Assembly (NCBI GenBank): GCA_002914845.1 | Contig: JXTC01000049.1 | Location: 773,920 to 837,919 of the forward strand | Length of the DNA stretch: 64,000 nucleotides | Direction of reading: 5' to 3' | Origin: Trema orientale | Lineage: Eukaryota > Streptophyta > Magnoliopsida > Rosales > Cannabaceae | In this document: piece by piece, positions 45,133 through 58,330 of the stretch | How the letters are laid out: every line of letters starts with the position of its first letter | How positions within the stretch are numbered: position 1 is the stretch's first letter | The notes under the pieces: model-generated | The model's input: only the letters and a program-made list of their open reading frames with translations | The model's database searches: none | Told to the model about the DNA's origin: nothing | Position numbers and translations under genes: made by a program

Positions 45133-47143
45133 TGTAAAATCCCATATTTTCAAAGTGTATTTTGGTCATTTTAATGATTATTGGATTAATTAATGGAAGG
45201 CTAACTCGCTCGCTCTCGGCCAAAGGAGGATGAAGGACCGTCAAGCCACCTCTAGCCGTCATCCAGCTAGCCCAACCACCGGTGAGGTCTTCCAGTGCCG
45301 CCAGTTGCCCTCACCGTAGGTCCCGCGAAGCCGTCGAGCTACCCGTCACTAGAAATGCCATTTTTAGCCATGAGACGTTTTGATTGTCCGACGTCATTTC
45401 GGGCCGTTTCAGCTCGCGTTCTTCGGCTCGTTGGATTCGTATCGTCGAGAGGAATCTCTAGGTATATATTTCATGATCCCATTTAGCCCGGTTTCGAAAT
45501 TGCCATTTTTATGTTATTTGAGCTTGAGTTTGACTTTTTGATCAGACCGGTGTGTTATGTTTTTGATGCCATTTTTGGAATATGCTCGAAAAATGAAGAA
45601 GTTTGATATATATATATTATCTGTGTTTGGTGACCAACACGAAAAATAAAATCGGACGGCTAAGATTTGCCTCGTTTTATGTGCCACCGGTTTGATTTCG
45701 GTCCGGACCTGAATTGGACGAATTATATGTCCAATTTAACTATTTTGGGTGCTAAGAATTTAGTGAAGAAATCCGTTTGTGGGTTTGAAGCTCCGTTGAG
45801 AAGTTGATTTTTCACAAGAGAATAATCTAGGGCTTAAAATTAGTTTTCGATCCTCCGAGTGATCGTTCAACGACACCTTAAGAATCTAATAGTGTGGTAT
45901 CGCTATTCTAGTGAGGTAGGGATTCAGTTACCTTTGTTTTCTATCGTTTTTGAATAAAACTTATTTTTTGCAACACATGATGATAAATGTGATTTTGGAA
46001 CTATTTGAACATTTGTAATGGAATTTGATTGTATGATATATATTGTATTGCTCTGTGAATTTTCTGAGTACATATTATTTTTGGGTATATCAAAAATAGG
46101 GTCATTATGCTGCTCGTTTTTCTATAAAATCTAGTATGCTTATTTTATTGAAAAACCAGAGCACAATAGTTTTCACACTTCAGTTCTATATTGCATGTGT
46201 CATAGGATTATACATGAGCATCGTGTTAGCATCGTGGGTTTATAATGTGGCACTGCATACCTCGCTATCAGTGTAGAGTCCGTAAACCTGTATGGGGTTT
46301 GCTTCCTCTGATTAACTCCTCATTTGGTAGGCGTAGGTAATTCGGTTACCCTTTCAGGTTTGGTAGGTAACACATGGGTGTCCCCTCCGGATATGGGCTT
46401 ACGTGTTAGGCAGGCTATTAGGTACACTTAGTACCATCATTTTGGGTTTCCACACATGAGAGGATGTGAGCTCATGGGTATGGGTTGATTTATATCATGT
46501 GTATATGAATTGAATGATTTTGATTATACTGCCGTGTATATATATATATATATGAGATGTCGGTTTTGGATTGTTATATATATATATATATGTATGTTTC
46601 AGATTTAACTAACCGTACATGACTTTCCATCACTAAAATATTTTCCATCGAGGTAACTGTTTTCCTACTAAACATTTCATACTCACTCTCCCTACCTTTC
46701 TTCCTTAGGTGGTGTTCAGTGCGACTTAGGTGATCAAGAGAAGTAAGAGGTTATATCTGACTATAGTTCATTATCTTGGTAATACTAGAAGTTTGTTATT
46801 GTGGTGTTTGGATTGTTTGGATTTTATATTTGCATTGAACCAAGGTTACTATTCCATTAAGTCTATAAACTTATGTATGTCATTTTGGTATTGGATATTT
46901 GTTGTAGATGATGATGATACTTGAATTTTAATTTAAAGTATGTTTTTCAATTACTATTTGATTTATGTTTAATGGTGTATACAAACTGTGGGAGAGGTTC
47001 ACATGATGAAATTCTAAATATTTTATTTAAATGGAATGTTTATAAAATTGAAACTTTTAAGACCTTTTTAAAAATAAATCATGGAATTTTCCATCTTAGT
47101 AAAATTCTCCTTCTGCCAATGGCCCTAGTTCTGGGTCGTGATA
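45133..47143 (+). mobile_element. solo LTR of the gypsy-type family, copy 2
   Basis: Starts TGTAAAATCCC and ends GGGTCGTGATA, where copy 1 ends GTGACA, so the terminal CA has become TA. The flanks TGGCA (45128-45132) and TGACA (47144-47148) form a 5-bp target duplication with one G/A mismatch. It aligns with copy 1 over the G+C-rich 5' part, the GTTTGATATATATATATT block, GGTGCTAAGAATT and the GTGGTGTTCAGTGCGA block. It contains two (TA)n tracts near 46538 and 46577. No internal region or partner LTR. Confidence 0.75.
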
Positions 47144-48365
47144 TGACATGCAAGATAGAATAAGTTAGGAAGAGATATGATTATGATTAATCATATCCTA
47201 TGTTTGGTGTATAAATGCAATACTTTTTTACTTGGTGGATCCGAGTTCAAGTGACCTAAACCATTTTTTCACTCTTATATTTAGGGTAGCAGCGAATCAA
47301 TGTTATTTAGAAAGACTTGATACTTGGTAAAATTCCATCAGGTCATTGAAGGAGTCGAGACATATTTTATTTAAGTAGACTATTTATAAAATTGAAACTT
47401 TTAAGACCTTTTTAAAATAAATCAAGGAAACATCTTAATAAAATTTCCCTCTTGCCAGTGGCCCCAGTTTTGGGTCATGTGACATGACATACAAAATAGG
47501 ATAAGTTAGGAAGAGATATAATTATAATTAATTATATCTTATGTTTAGTGTATAACTACAACACTTTTTAACTTGGTGGAGGGATAAATAATCCTACGAG
47601 ACTTTGTTATGGATCCGAGTTCAAGTAACCTAAACCATTTTTTCACTCTTATATTTAGGGTAGCAGCGAATCAACGTCATTTAGTAAGGCCTGATACTTG
47701 ATGAAGTTCCATCGGGTCATTGAAGGAGTCGAGATGTTCTTGAGGGTCAATTTTTCCTCGTACAGAGTAATGATTGGAAGTTTGCAGTTAGCAGGCAGAG
47801 TTACTTCTTGGATATCTTTATCGAAAGGTGAGTCATGTATCTAGTATTGAGCTCGTCATCATGAGTGTTCAGTGCTTGTAAAGCATTCCTTCAGTCATCT
47901 ACTCAGATTCCTTTGCAGATTGCCTAATTATAGATGAAGTAGAGAGAGAAAATAATGCTAGACGATTACTGACGTCTCTCTTTATGTCTCATCGATCATA
48001 ATTTCACTCTTATATTTAGGGCAGCAACGAATCAACATCATTTAGTAAGGCCTGATACTTAGTGAAGTTCCATCAGGTCATTGAAGGAGTCGAGATGTTC
48101 TTGAGGGTCAATTTTTTCTCGTACAGAGTAATGGTTGGAAGTTTGCAATTAGCAGGCAGAGTTACTTCTTGGATATCTTTATCGAAAGGTGAGTCATGTA
48201 TCTAGCGTTGAGCTCGTCATCAAGAGTGTTCAGTGCTTGTAAAGCATTCCTTTGGTCATCTACTCAGATTTCTTTGCAGATTGCCTAATTATAGATGAAG
48301 TAGAGAGAGCAAATAATGCTAGACGATTACTGACGTCTCTCCTTATGTCTCATCGGTCATAATTT
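47020..48365 (+). repeat. cascade of tandem duplications starting in the LTR tail
   Basis: The last part of solo LTR copy 2 plus its right flank (ATTTTATTTAA to GAAGGAGTCGAGA) is repeated with a period of about 344 bp (47020 and 47365). The second copy still includes the degraded LTR end GGGTCATGTGACA. Independently, CACTCTTATATTTAGGG-AGC and its following about 360 bp occur at 47642 and 48003, and the first 90 bp of this unit also near 47270. At least two successive duplications are needed. No conserved frame. Confidence 0.85.
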
Positions 48366-49649
48366 CATTGTTCAGGTATTCATCGCTCATTTTCACGATG
48401 GTCACTTGCACGACACTTACTAAGTTGCACCTAGGGTCTACTTCATTATGTTGTTGGTTATCATCAAGTCTGTCAAAGGCTCTTTTGCAGGCTCTAATTG
48501 CACATTAATATTATTGCATCAGAGAATTCAGACATGCAAATTTTTATTATATGACAATTTGCTTTTGAGATCTTCCTCCTATCCAGAAGGTTGAGATGTC
48601 GTCGCATAACAATTTTTAGTCTGATTAGTAGAAACTCTTGTATTACCTGAGCCTTCACTTCTAGATCTTTAGAGAGAGGTTCTATTATGCATACTCTTTC
48701 TCGTGCATGATCCTGCCTTTTTATTTGTATAACTATTATGTCTAGTTGATTAATTTGCACATCTATCCTCTTTTGGTGATATATTCACGTATTTTTGGTA
48801 CATTGTTTGTCAGTAGCGAAGGGGTGGACTTGATCGATTCCTAGGCACGATATTGTCGAATTGAAACCATTTGTGGCACAATGTTGATAGTTTTTTAAAT
48901 ATTTCGAAAAGTGGCCACCAGTTGTTTGTTGGTGGATATTGGGTTCCTCGTGGTCTTTGGTGTGTTTGAATCAATAATTCTTGTGGATGGCATGCCCCTG
49001 GTTAGCCGTCAAAACATGAATTTAGGATTCTATTATGGATCGGTATTATTAGCAGGAATAATTTCCTAATTTTGTCACTGGTTAGCATTGGTAGATGCAA
49101 CATGAGCTTCCTGGCTGACTCTTCTTGGCAGCATTTCTAATTTTCCATGGAGCAAATCATGGAGGGTTGTTGAAATAGCTATCTTTCTAGCACTAATTAT
49201 TGAATAAGGTTTTGTCAACGCAAAAAATGACCAAGTCCTTGATCGGAATCTGATTGAAGAACACATAAAATGTAGAAAAAGGTAAAAATGATGCAAGGGT
49301 TTGTAGTAGTTCAGCCTTCAGAATAACCTATGTTCATTGTTGTTTTTGCACTATGAAGATGGTTAAAGATAAGAGTTTTAGTCATTTACAATAGTGAAAT
49401 CAAGAGATAATAAATGATTATCTACCTGAAGTACGGTAAACTATCTATTAAATAGTGGGATAGTTTGACTATTTCATAATTAATTGAATACTAGTAAGAT
49501 TATGCCAATCTAAATATGATTTGCTAGTAAATATCTGAACCTTTAATAATTATCTTGCAATTTTGGAGATCCGTTCGCTCGAATGGGTTTAGCTCAATTC
49601 CTGAATTAGGCAAAAAGTGTGGCTCATGAGGTTGTGAAGCTATTAATCT
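48366..49649. other. intergenic, no gene seen
   Basis: Moderately A+T-rich sequence without splice or domain evidence. Composition resembles decayed internal retroelement text, but no domain can be read. It ends at the Copia target site. Confidence 0.35.
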
Positions 49650-49928
49650 TATTGAAGCAACTGATAGTCCTACGTGTACTCCTCAGTCTTCTCAGTCCTA
49701 CGTGTACTCAACTAATCAACTAAGCTGTTAGTTGGTTAGTCCGGTTGTTAGATTTTTGTTAAGAATCTGTTTAGGCTCTGTTAGGATTCTGTTTAGCTAA
49801 CAAAACCTTCTAGTAACTCTTGTAATTGTATTCTATCTATAAATAATGAGAGACTTAATCTCAGTAATGGTTGAGATTCATTTAGTCAAAACCAGTGTTA
49901 GAACTCTCAGGAATATCTTTTCTTAACT
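49650..49928 (+). repeat. 5' LTR of the Copia element
   Basis: 279 bp, beginning TATTGAAGCAACTGATAG and ending TCTTTTCTTAACT. It contains CTATAAATAATGAGAG, a good TATA box with a downstream transcription-start region. An internal near-direct repeat (CAGTC-TCTCAGTCCTACGTG) lies in its first 60 bp. Confidence 0.95.
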
Positions 49929-49942
49929 TGGTATCAAGAGCC
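49929..49942 (+). other. primer-binding site of the Copia element
   Basis: TGGTATCAAGAGCC directly follows the 5' LTR and fits the plant initiator-Met tRNA primer-binding consensus (TGGTATCAGAGC with one extra A). Confidence 0.85.
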
Positions 49943-49946
49943 ATCA

Positions 49947-52900
49947 ATGGCGTCTTCCTCTTCCATGGCAGCGTCTTCTTCATCGACTCTATCTCTTTTG
50001 TCTAGCTCTGGTTCTGGCTCTCAGCACTCTTCCATGGCACTCCCTGCGAATCGCATTGGCACTCCCTGCGAATCTCAATGCGATCTCAATTCGTTTGGAT
50101 CGCACAAATTACTCTTATTGGCGCTCGATGATTCTTCCTGTTGTTCGCGCTCATGACCTCGATGGTTTCCTCTTCGGCACTCGAACTTGTCCTTATGCTT
50201 TCATTCCTGATCTTGATCATCTAAATTTCTCCATCAACAATCCTGAGCACACGATCTGGATTTGTCTTGATCAGTTCTGATGAGTTGGTTACTTTCTTCC
50301 ATCTCAGAAACAAGGATCGGTCACGTTGTTCGTTGCAATACGTCCAGTGAAATCTGGACCACACTTGAACAATTGTTCTCCACCAAGTCGAAAGCTTATA
50401 GTCTCCAGCTTCGTCTTCTTCTTCAAAGCACAAAGAAAGGTTCCTCCACTATCGATGAGTACATTCTCAGGATGCGTAGTCTTGCTGATAGTTTAATGGC
50501 TGCTGGTCAAGTTGTCTCTAATGATGAGCTAATTCTTTACATTATGGGTGGTCTAAGCTCTGATTATGAAGCCGTGGTGGTCAACCTCACATCAAGGCAG
50601 GACTCTCTTTCTCTCTAAGAGGTCCAGTTTCTTCTTCAATCAAGAGATGCGTTTAGAGCATCTCCATGCTACTGCAACTTTGGATCTTACCAGTGCCTCT
50701 GCTAATTTTGCTTCGACTAATTCCAACAAGAAGTCTGGTCAGTTTCAGCGTGGCCAGTACAATAATCGTGGTCATGGCAAGGATATGCGTGGTGGCCATG
50801 GCAACAAACCAATTTGCCAAGTTTGTGACAAAACTGGTCATGTAGCTCTTAAATGCTATCATCGCTTTAATCTGAGTTTCCATGGTGGTGATCCTAGTAG
50901 CTCTTCTCAGCAGCAAGGTTCAATGAATCAAGCTCTGATTGCAGCCACTCCTGCTTCAGTTAATGATGCTACCCGGTATATGGATAGTGGCGCCACCAAT
51001 CATGTTTCTGCCGATCTCAGCAATCTGAGTCTTCAAAGCTGACTACAAAGGCAAGGAAAAACTTGCTGTAGGTAATGGTTCTCAATTACCAATTTCTCAT
51101 ATTGGTTCCTCTCAAATTCTGTCTTCTGCACAATCCAAACCTTTATATCTCAAGAAAATTCTTCATGTTCCTACTATAACTAAAAATTTAATTAGCATTT
51201 CTCAGTTTACACATGATAATGATGTTGTAATTGAGTTCTATGCTGATTGTTGTTTTGTTAAGGACAAGACTACGAAGACTACACTGCTGCAGGGCACTCT
51301 TAAGACGGTCTATACCAGCTGGATCTATCTCGATTTTCCTCTGAAGTACCTTCTCAGTCAAATTTGTCTTCTAATATAAAATCTACTAGTCAATTTGGTG
51401 TTTTGTATCTTTGTAATACTATTCCGTATACTACTACTAGTTTAGTTGATAATTTTTCCTCTGATAATTCTGTAGCTCATTGTAATAAACCTTCTCAATC
51501 TACTAGTCATGTTCTTATATGGCATAATCACCTTGGACATCCATCTAGGCATGTTTTGAATAAAGTTTTGCACTCTATCAATTCTAAGTCTCGTGTTATT
51601 GATCTACATTTTTGTGAGACATGTCAATATAGGAAATTGCATCAATCTACCTTTCCTAGCTCTATTCTGAAAACAACTAAATTTTTTCAACTAGTATACT
51701 CTGATCTTTGGGGGGCCTCTCCCGTGTTGTCTGTTGAAGGTTTTCGATACTATATGCATTTTGTAGATTATTTTACCAAGTATACATGGATATATCCTCT
51801 TAAAACAAAAGCTGAAGCTTTTACTGCTTTCTGCCATTTCAATACTTATGTTGAACGGTCTTTTGATACAAAGATCAAGAGTTTACAAACTGATTGGGAG
51901 GGGGTGAGTATAGAAAACTTTTGCCTCCATTGAATGAATTAGGAGTAGTTTTTAGGCATCCATGTCCTCATACTCATCAACAACAAGGTCGAGCTGAATG
52001 TAAACATAAGACACATTATCGAAGTTGGTCTTACTTTACTTGCTCAAGCTGGTATGTCTTTCAAATTCTGGACAGATGCTTTTGTTTCAGCTGTTTTTCT
52101 CATCAATCGACTATCTACAACTATCTTAGCTCATCTTTCTCCCTATGAGGTTTTTTTTAGGCAGAAACCAGATTATAATTTTTTGAAAGTTTTTGGGTGT
52201 TCATGTTTTCCATTTCTTAGACCTTATAACAAGCACAAGTTTGATTTTAGAACTTCTAAACGCCTTTTCTTAGGATATAGTCCTCGTCATAAGAGTTATC
52301 GATGTTTACATCCTTCCGGTTGAGTGTACATTGCTAATAGTGTTACATTTAATGAATTAGATTTCCCATATACTACTTTGTTCTCTAAATCTGTCTCAAG
52401 TCCTTTGATTTTTTGTCACAATTTCTCTAGTTCTCCATATGTACTTCCAGACTTATTCAATTCAGTTGGTCTTCATTTTCCTTCACCATCCATGCCTGCA
52501 GCACGTGTCTCTTCAAATATTGATACCTTGCAACAAAGTGTTTCTTCATTTCCTATAGTTTCTTTACCTGCACCAGATCTAGTTCATGAATCAGTCTTAG
52601 TTCCTGTATCAGTTTCAGATCCTAATGTTTCTAAGTCTTCTATTAAACTTGTGCTTAATCACACAATTCCTCCATTTGCTACATCTTCTCATCACATGGT
52701 CACAAGGTCAAAGAATGGCATCTACAAACCAAAGTCCTTTCTGGTGTCTCCGTTACTCTATGACACAACTCAGGAACTAACTTTAGTATAACAGGCTCTT
52801 GATGATCCTAAATGGCATACTGCTACGGAAATGGAATACAAAGCACTTATGTCTAACAATACTTGGTCTCTTATTCCTGCCACTAGTGACATGAATATTG

Positions 52901-54183
52901 TCCATAGCAAGTGGGTTTTTAGGACCAAATTTAAACCAGATGGTTCAGTTGATCATTTTAAAGCTCGGTTGGTTGCCAAAGGGTTTCAGTAAACTCCTGG
53001 CTTTGATTTCTTTGAAATATACAGTTATATGGTGAAAGCTTCTACAATTCATGTGATTTTTACTTTGGCTGTTACTTTTGGTTGGAATATCCAACAAATT
53101 GATATTAACAATTCCTTTTTGAATGGAGATTTGCATGAGACTGTTTATATGCACCAGGCAGAAGGATTTGTGGATCCAACCAAGCCCAAACATGTTTTCT
53201 AGCTTCGAAAAGCAGTATATGATCTTAAACAGGCTCCTCGAGCTTGGTTTGATACACTAAAACAAGCATTGAAGCAATGGGGTTTTGTCAATTCTGTTTC
53301 AGATTCTTCTCTTTTTCATTGTAAAGTGAATAGTGATCTTTTAGTGCTGGTCTATGTTGATGATATTTTAATTATTGGTGCAAATCCTATAGTCGTTCAG
53401 TAGGTTATAAGTGATTTGAATAAGCAATTTGCTTTAAAGACTCTTGGCTCAGTAAACTACTTTCTTGGCTTTGAAGCTTTTCGAAATTCTGAAGGTCTTT
53501 TTCTCACCCAGATACTCTGGATCTTCTAACCAAGACTCATATGCGTCATGCCAAACCATGTTCCACCCCCATGGTTTTTGGCAATAAGTTAGCTCTTAGT
53601 GATAGCTGCTTATTTGACAAACCTACTTTGTATCGCAGTACTATTGGAGCTTTACTGTATCTCACTATGACTCGGCCTGACATTGCCTTTTCTGTCAACA
53701 AATTGAGTCAATTTTTGCATGCTCCTACTGTTTCCCACTGAACTGGTAGTAAGCGTATTCTCCGATAACTCAAGGGTACTTTCACTTTTGGACTTCATTT
53801 CAAATCTGCTCCTTTGTTGGCATTAGAAGGTTTTTCTGACGCTGACTAGGCCAGTAGCCTTGATGACAGGCAGTCTACAAGTGGGTACTATGTGTTTCTT
53901 AGAGGCAATCTTATTACATGGAGTTCCAAAAAGCAAAACGTGGTAGCTCGTTCTAGTACAAAGGCTGAATACAGAGCTCTTACCTCAGCTGCCATAGAGT
54001 TGATTTGGCTTCATTCTCTTTTCAGTGAATTTGGTGTTCAGCACACCAGTCTATTTTGTGGTACGATAACAGTGGTGCAAAAGCTCTTGCCTCTAATCCT
54101 GTGTTTCACGCCTACACAAAGCACATAGAAGTTGATGTTCACTATGTTCGTGAAAAAGTTGCTTCTCAAGAAATTGATGTTTG
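49947..54183 (+). pseudogene. broken Copia gag-pol
   Basis: Starts at the ATG of MASSSSMAASSSS. Recognisable in order: a gag region (about 50290-50700), a CCHC zinc knuckle CQVCDKTGHVALKC (about 50812-50860), the protease core YMDSGATNHVSADL (about 50978-51020), a GAG-pre-integrase HNHLGHP and C-TC zinc site (51519-51650), an integrase core with YSDLWG (from 51697), a reverse transcriptase from about 52795 with YVDDIL (53355-53372), and an RNase H with SSTKAEYRAL (53954-53983). The frame breaks at least near 50090, 50280, 50600, 51040 and 51900. In-frame stops in the RT/RNase H part lie near 52990, 53201, 53401, 53740, 53766 and 53848, mostly explained by C-to-T or G-to-A changes of Gln, Arg or Trp codons. 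Confidence 0.93.
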
Positions 54184-54303
54184 ATACATTCCTTCCAGTG
54201 ATCAAGTTGCTGATATTTTTACCAAAGCTCTTTTGGTTTCTCAATTTCACTATCTTTGTAATAAGCTTACTTTGCGATCACTTAGTTCACCCTTGTTAAG
54301 CTT

Positions 54304-54310
54304 GAAGGGG
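54304..54310 (+). other. polypurine tract of the Copia element
   Basis: GAAGGGG, two bases before the 3' LTR. Position and composition fit the plus-strand primer site. Confidence 0.8.
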
Positions 54311-54312
54311 CA

Positions 54313-54590
54313 TATTGAAGCAACTGATAGTCCTATGTGTACTCTTCAGTCTTTTCAGTCCTACGTGTACTCAACTAATCAACCAAGCTATTAGTTGGTT
54401 AGTCAGGTTGTTAAATTTTTATTAAGAATCTGTTTAGGCTCTGTTAGGATTCTGTTTAGCTAACAGAACCTTCTAATAACTCTTGTAATTGTATTCTGTC
54501 TATAAATAATGAGAGACTTAATCTCAGTAATGGTTGAGATTCATTTAGTCAGAACCGGTGTTAGAACTCTCAGAATATCTTTTCTTAACT
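54313..54590 (+). repeat. 3' LTR of the Copia element
   Basis: 278 bp, same ends as the 5' LTR. Nearly all differences from the 5' copy are transitions (for example ACGTG to ATGTG, CTGTTA to CTATTA, ACCAGTG to ACCGGTG). Confidence 0.95.
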
Positions 54591-54595
54591 AATCT

Positions 54596-56289
54596 CATCA
54601 CACACTAACACATTTTCCCGGAGCTTTCTGATTGCACTAACGGTATTACTCATATAAAGAAGTATTATTTTATAAAGATAATGTTAGGGCACACGTTTGT
54701 AAGCCCTGACAAAATCATTTTTGGACCATTTTTGTATTGGCATATTATTAGATATTTTTCTTTAATTCCAGTTTTTGTTCTGAGTAATTATCACTTGCTT
54801 GATTGAAATGATTATAATATCAATTGAATATTGCCATATTTAATGTTCAAAATATTCTATGGGAATATTTTTCTGGAAGAAAAAGGAACTTGTAGTTTCT
54901 CATTGTGATTTCCCATTAATATTTTTCCAAATTTATTCTAATCACACAATTACCATATTGTGTTTTGTGGTCTAGTTCTGATCTCTTAAATGCTTATTGA
55001 CTAAGGTTATGCGGGATATGTGTAAAGAGTCACTGGAAGTTACTTCTTTTTCAATTTTTTTCCTTAAATGGTCATTGTTATTGCAATAATAGTGCCAAAC
55101 TAGGAAAAAAATGGTTTTTAGCTCAATTAAACGTGTAAAATTCATTTTCATTTATTTTTAAGTACTAATTTATGTGTCAATATTATTTTTAATGATTTTA
55201 ATGTAGGAATATATTGTACAAACCCGTATCTTTAAAATGTGATTTTTCCTTTTATATCTTCTGCTATTGCAGCAACAGAGTACTAGCTAGATTTGGAAAT
55301 AAATTAATTATGCTCGTAAATGTTTGAGTAATTGCAGATTTTTGTCCAAAGTTATTTTTTTCTGCAGAGTAGAAAGCAAGGCACATTGCCTATGAAAAGA
55401 TTAAGGATTGTGAAGTATTGGAGTACCGAAACTGAGTGATATTAAGAGTTTTGTGTAAGGGTTTTGGTGTGAGTGTTTTCGTTTTGTTTTTTTTTTTTCG
55501 AAGGGAGGGGGGGATGAGCCTATCATGTTCTTAAAGTGATAGCTCTAGGGAATCTTTGTCATTGAGAATGATTAAATTCTTCAATAGAAGAACTAGATAT
55601 CTTCTGGAAAAGAGAGGTTCTAAGCATTATGCAGAACTAATGACATGCCGAAGTAGAGAAAAATGATCTAACATTTGAAGGGAGTTTGGCAGCATAAAGT
55701 CAAGTAAATCGAGTGGAGCTCGTAGAACGTACCAAGTATTAGAGTCAAATACATTACGTCAAAAGATAAGAGATAATCTTACTTTGAATAAATCAATTGG
55801 TGTTTGTACTTTAAAAATTATAGAGGAATTAGGCCATATACGACATTTTTTTTAAACAGAATTTGAATACGGTGGGGCTAGTTTTTTTTTTCTCCCAATT
55901 TCTACTGCATTTTTTCAGAAAAATATCATTTTTTAAAAATTATTTTTGGAAAAACTTCATTTTAAAAATAGTTACTAGTTACCATTGTTTGAAACTGGTC
56001 AATTATAACACATTCTTTTTCTTTTGTTGTTCTATTTTTTTCTCTCTTTTTTGTACTTTTTATTATTAGCTATTAGTTAAAATATTTTGTTATTAGTTAA
56101 AATATTTCTCTTCTTTCTCTTTTTTTTTTTTTTTTTAAATTTTACATACCTTTGGTTACTAGTTACTAGTGTTTGAAAACTGGTTACTGGTTNAATCATT
56201 TTAAAATATGTACAGGATTCAAAAAAAAAAAAAAATAGACCACCATATATTTGTAATTTTTTTGTTTTGTAGGTAAAAGTCTTAGAGAC
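54596..56289. other. intergenic, no gene seen
   Basis: No gene supported. GGTTACTAGTTAC-like text occurs around 55972 and 56155 with TTAGTTAAAATATTT twice between, so a degenerate local repeat is present. A single undetermined base lies at 56193. Confidence 0.4.
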
Positions 56290-58330
56290 CCAAAATTATA
56301 ACTAATACGTTTCATTCTATGGGAATGGACCCGTGTTGATTAGAATATGTAAGTCTAAATTGAACTCACATATTCTCGTGCAAGTATACACAGTCACAAG
56401 TAATATAGAATAGGAGTAAAGAGTGTCAAACCAACGAGAATCGATTACTAAGTTTATGCTAAGCACTAAAATTGGTCAATCTTAATTTTATCCAAACAAA
56501 CAATAATTAGATGTAATTAAAAATGCAAGAAAGCAAATGAAATAGAAGAAAATGCAAGAAAATAAAGTCTAGGTTTATTAATTCCCCAACTCCTCTCTTG
56601 TGTTAGTATCTCACTTTTCTTCTAATTAGTTTAAATAATTGATTGTTAACTAGGTGAGCTAATTTAATTACAAGCTTCTTCTATCGTCAAGCAATAACTC
56701 CCATCTAATCCAACCTACTATATTCCTATGAGGGCTAAACTTAAATGAAATCATTAAGTTCAAACACTCACAATAGTTACACACACTAATTAGGTGTATT
56801 CCTATCCTAATTAAATATATGTCTCTCTATCTAGGACTAAATACATAATTTAGTTTCCACTCCATCATGTATTTCTAAAAATCATGTAAGTTGGTGATCA
56901 AGCAAGAAGAAGTTTTAAGCAAGAGAAAGAGAAACTAATCAAATGGATAATTGGATGTTAAAAAGAGAAATAAACTCACACAAAATACTAGGTTGGTTCA
57001 TATAGTAAAACTACACAAAAAGAAATTAGCTCATAATATAAATCGAGAACAATAACATTTCAATCCAACTAAAACAAGAAATACAAAAATAAAGGGAAAA
57101 AGTTGAGAGGATAAAACTAATTTGATGTGTAGTTCCCCTTTTGGAAGAGCTTGGTTGTGTAATTGAAAATGCTACTTTCCTCCTTCAAAATTAGTATATT
57201 TGTCCTCTTGAATTTGGCTCTCAAAATTGCTCTAAAAAATATTAAGCACTAAATAGAAATCAAGATGAAAATCTAGTCATTAAACTAAAAATAAAGACAT
57301 GTATATTAATATATGTTTATTTATGTACAAATTTTTTTTTTTTTTTGGGTATTTTCTAGCTCTAAGAATGTAGTCCTAGAACTTGAATTACACAAATGGA
57401 GCTTAGTTGCAACAGTGGAGACTCTTGCCTATATATATCTACTAAAACAATAAAAATCCTAATTACTATAAGGCTGGAGAAATATGGACCATTGGATCTA
57501 GAGATGGATGGCTCGGATTAATTCTGGAGAGAAGAATGGGAGCTAGCATTCTTGATCACATGAGTACAACCTGGGGTGCAGCTGGCTTATAGAGTTGGTG
57601 GGATCCACTCGGCATTTTGTGATTAACGGACAGATTGCATTGGTCGCGTGGCGAGGAACGACTGGTTGAAACGAGACGGACCAGACGGTTGCACAGAAGC
57701 TGAGCCTCATAGGATCTACCAAGGAGCTGGTGGCCGACAGGGTGGGACCCGCCATTATTCTTTACGCGATTCTATCTGCACGTGTACTACACGCGTGCAT
57801 CCGTAGCTTTGAGAGCGAATCCATGGTCAAAATATAGAGTATAATTGTTTTGTACTCGCGAGACACTTCGTCATCTGATCCAAATATTTCTTTTATTCCT
57901 TTTTTGATTTTTTGAATTAGGAAATGTCCAATTTGCCCGTTGTTCTCCAATTTTCTCCAATTTCACAATTTTTTGCCTTTTTACCCATTTTCACCTATAA
58001 AAAAAAAAAAAAAAAAAACACAAAATAAAATAAAACTAAAATAAAATTAAACTAAAATAACAAATAATTAAAATAAAACAAAGAAAAATATAATAAAATA
58101 TACTAATTAAAAATTAAAATAAAATTAAGTAAATAATAAAATAAAATTGATTTATTTTGATAAGAACTTAGTAAAAATTAAAGAAATTCAGCACAAAAAT
58201 AACTCTATCTTATAGTAATCAACATGTAGACTAGGAGTGTCGAACCACATAAGAATCTCATGCATCACTTTATCTCTTGTATTTATTTTCATTTTCTATT
58301 TATTTAACTTTGTTGTTTCAACATCACAGT
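56290..58330 (-). mobile_element. probable retroelement remnant, non-coding
   Basis: The phrases GAGTGTCAAACCAACGAGAA, GATTACTAAGTTTATGC, AATTCCCCAACTCCTCTCTTG and CAAGCAATAACTCCCATCTA are of the kind seen in the non-coding part of large plant gypsy elements. The match is from memory of such text and not from a domain. GAGTGTC(A/G)AACCA occurs near both ends (56429 and 58233). No polyprotein frame. A G+C-rich block at 57480-57830 is included. Confidence 0.3.

Larger units (their letters stand above)
49650..54590 (+). mobile_element. Ty1/Copia retrotransposon, decayed, with both LTRs
   Basis: Two LTRs (49650-49928 and 54313-54590) enclose gag, protease, integrase, reverse transcriptase and RNase H in Copia order. 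The target duplication AATCT is present on both sides (49645-49649 and 54591-54595). The LTRs differ at about 13 substitutions and one indel over 279 bp, roughly 95 percent identity, so it is not very recent. It carries many stops and frameshifts and cannot produce its own proteins. The LTR ends (TATTG...AACT) are not the usual TG...CA. Confidence 0.95.
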
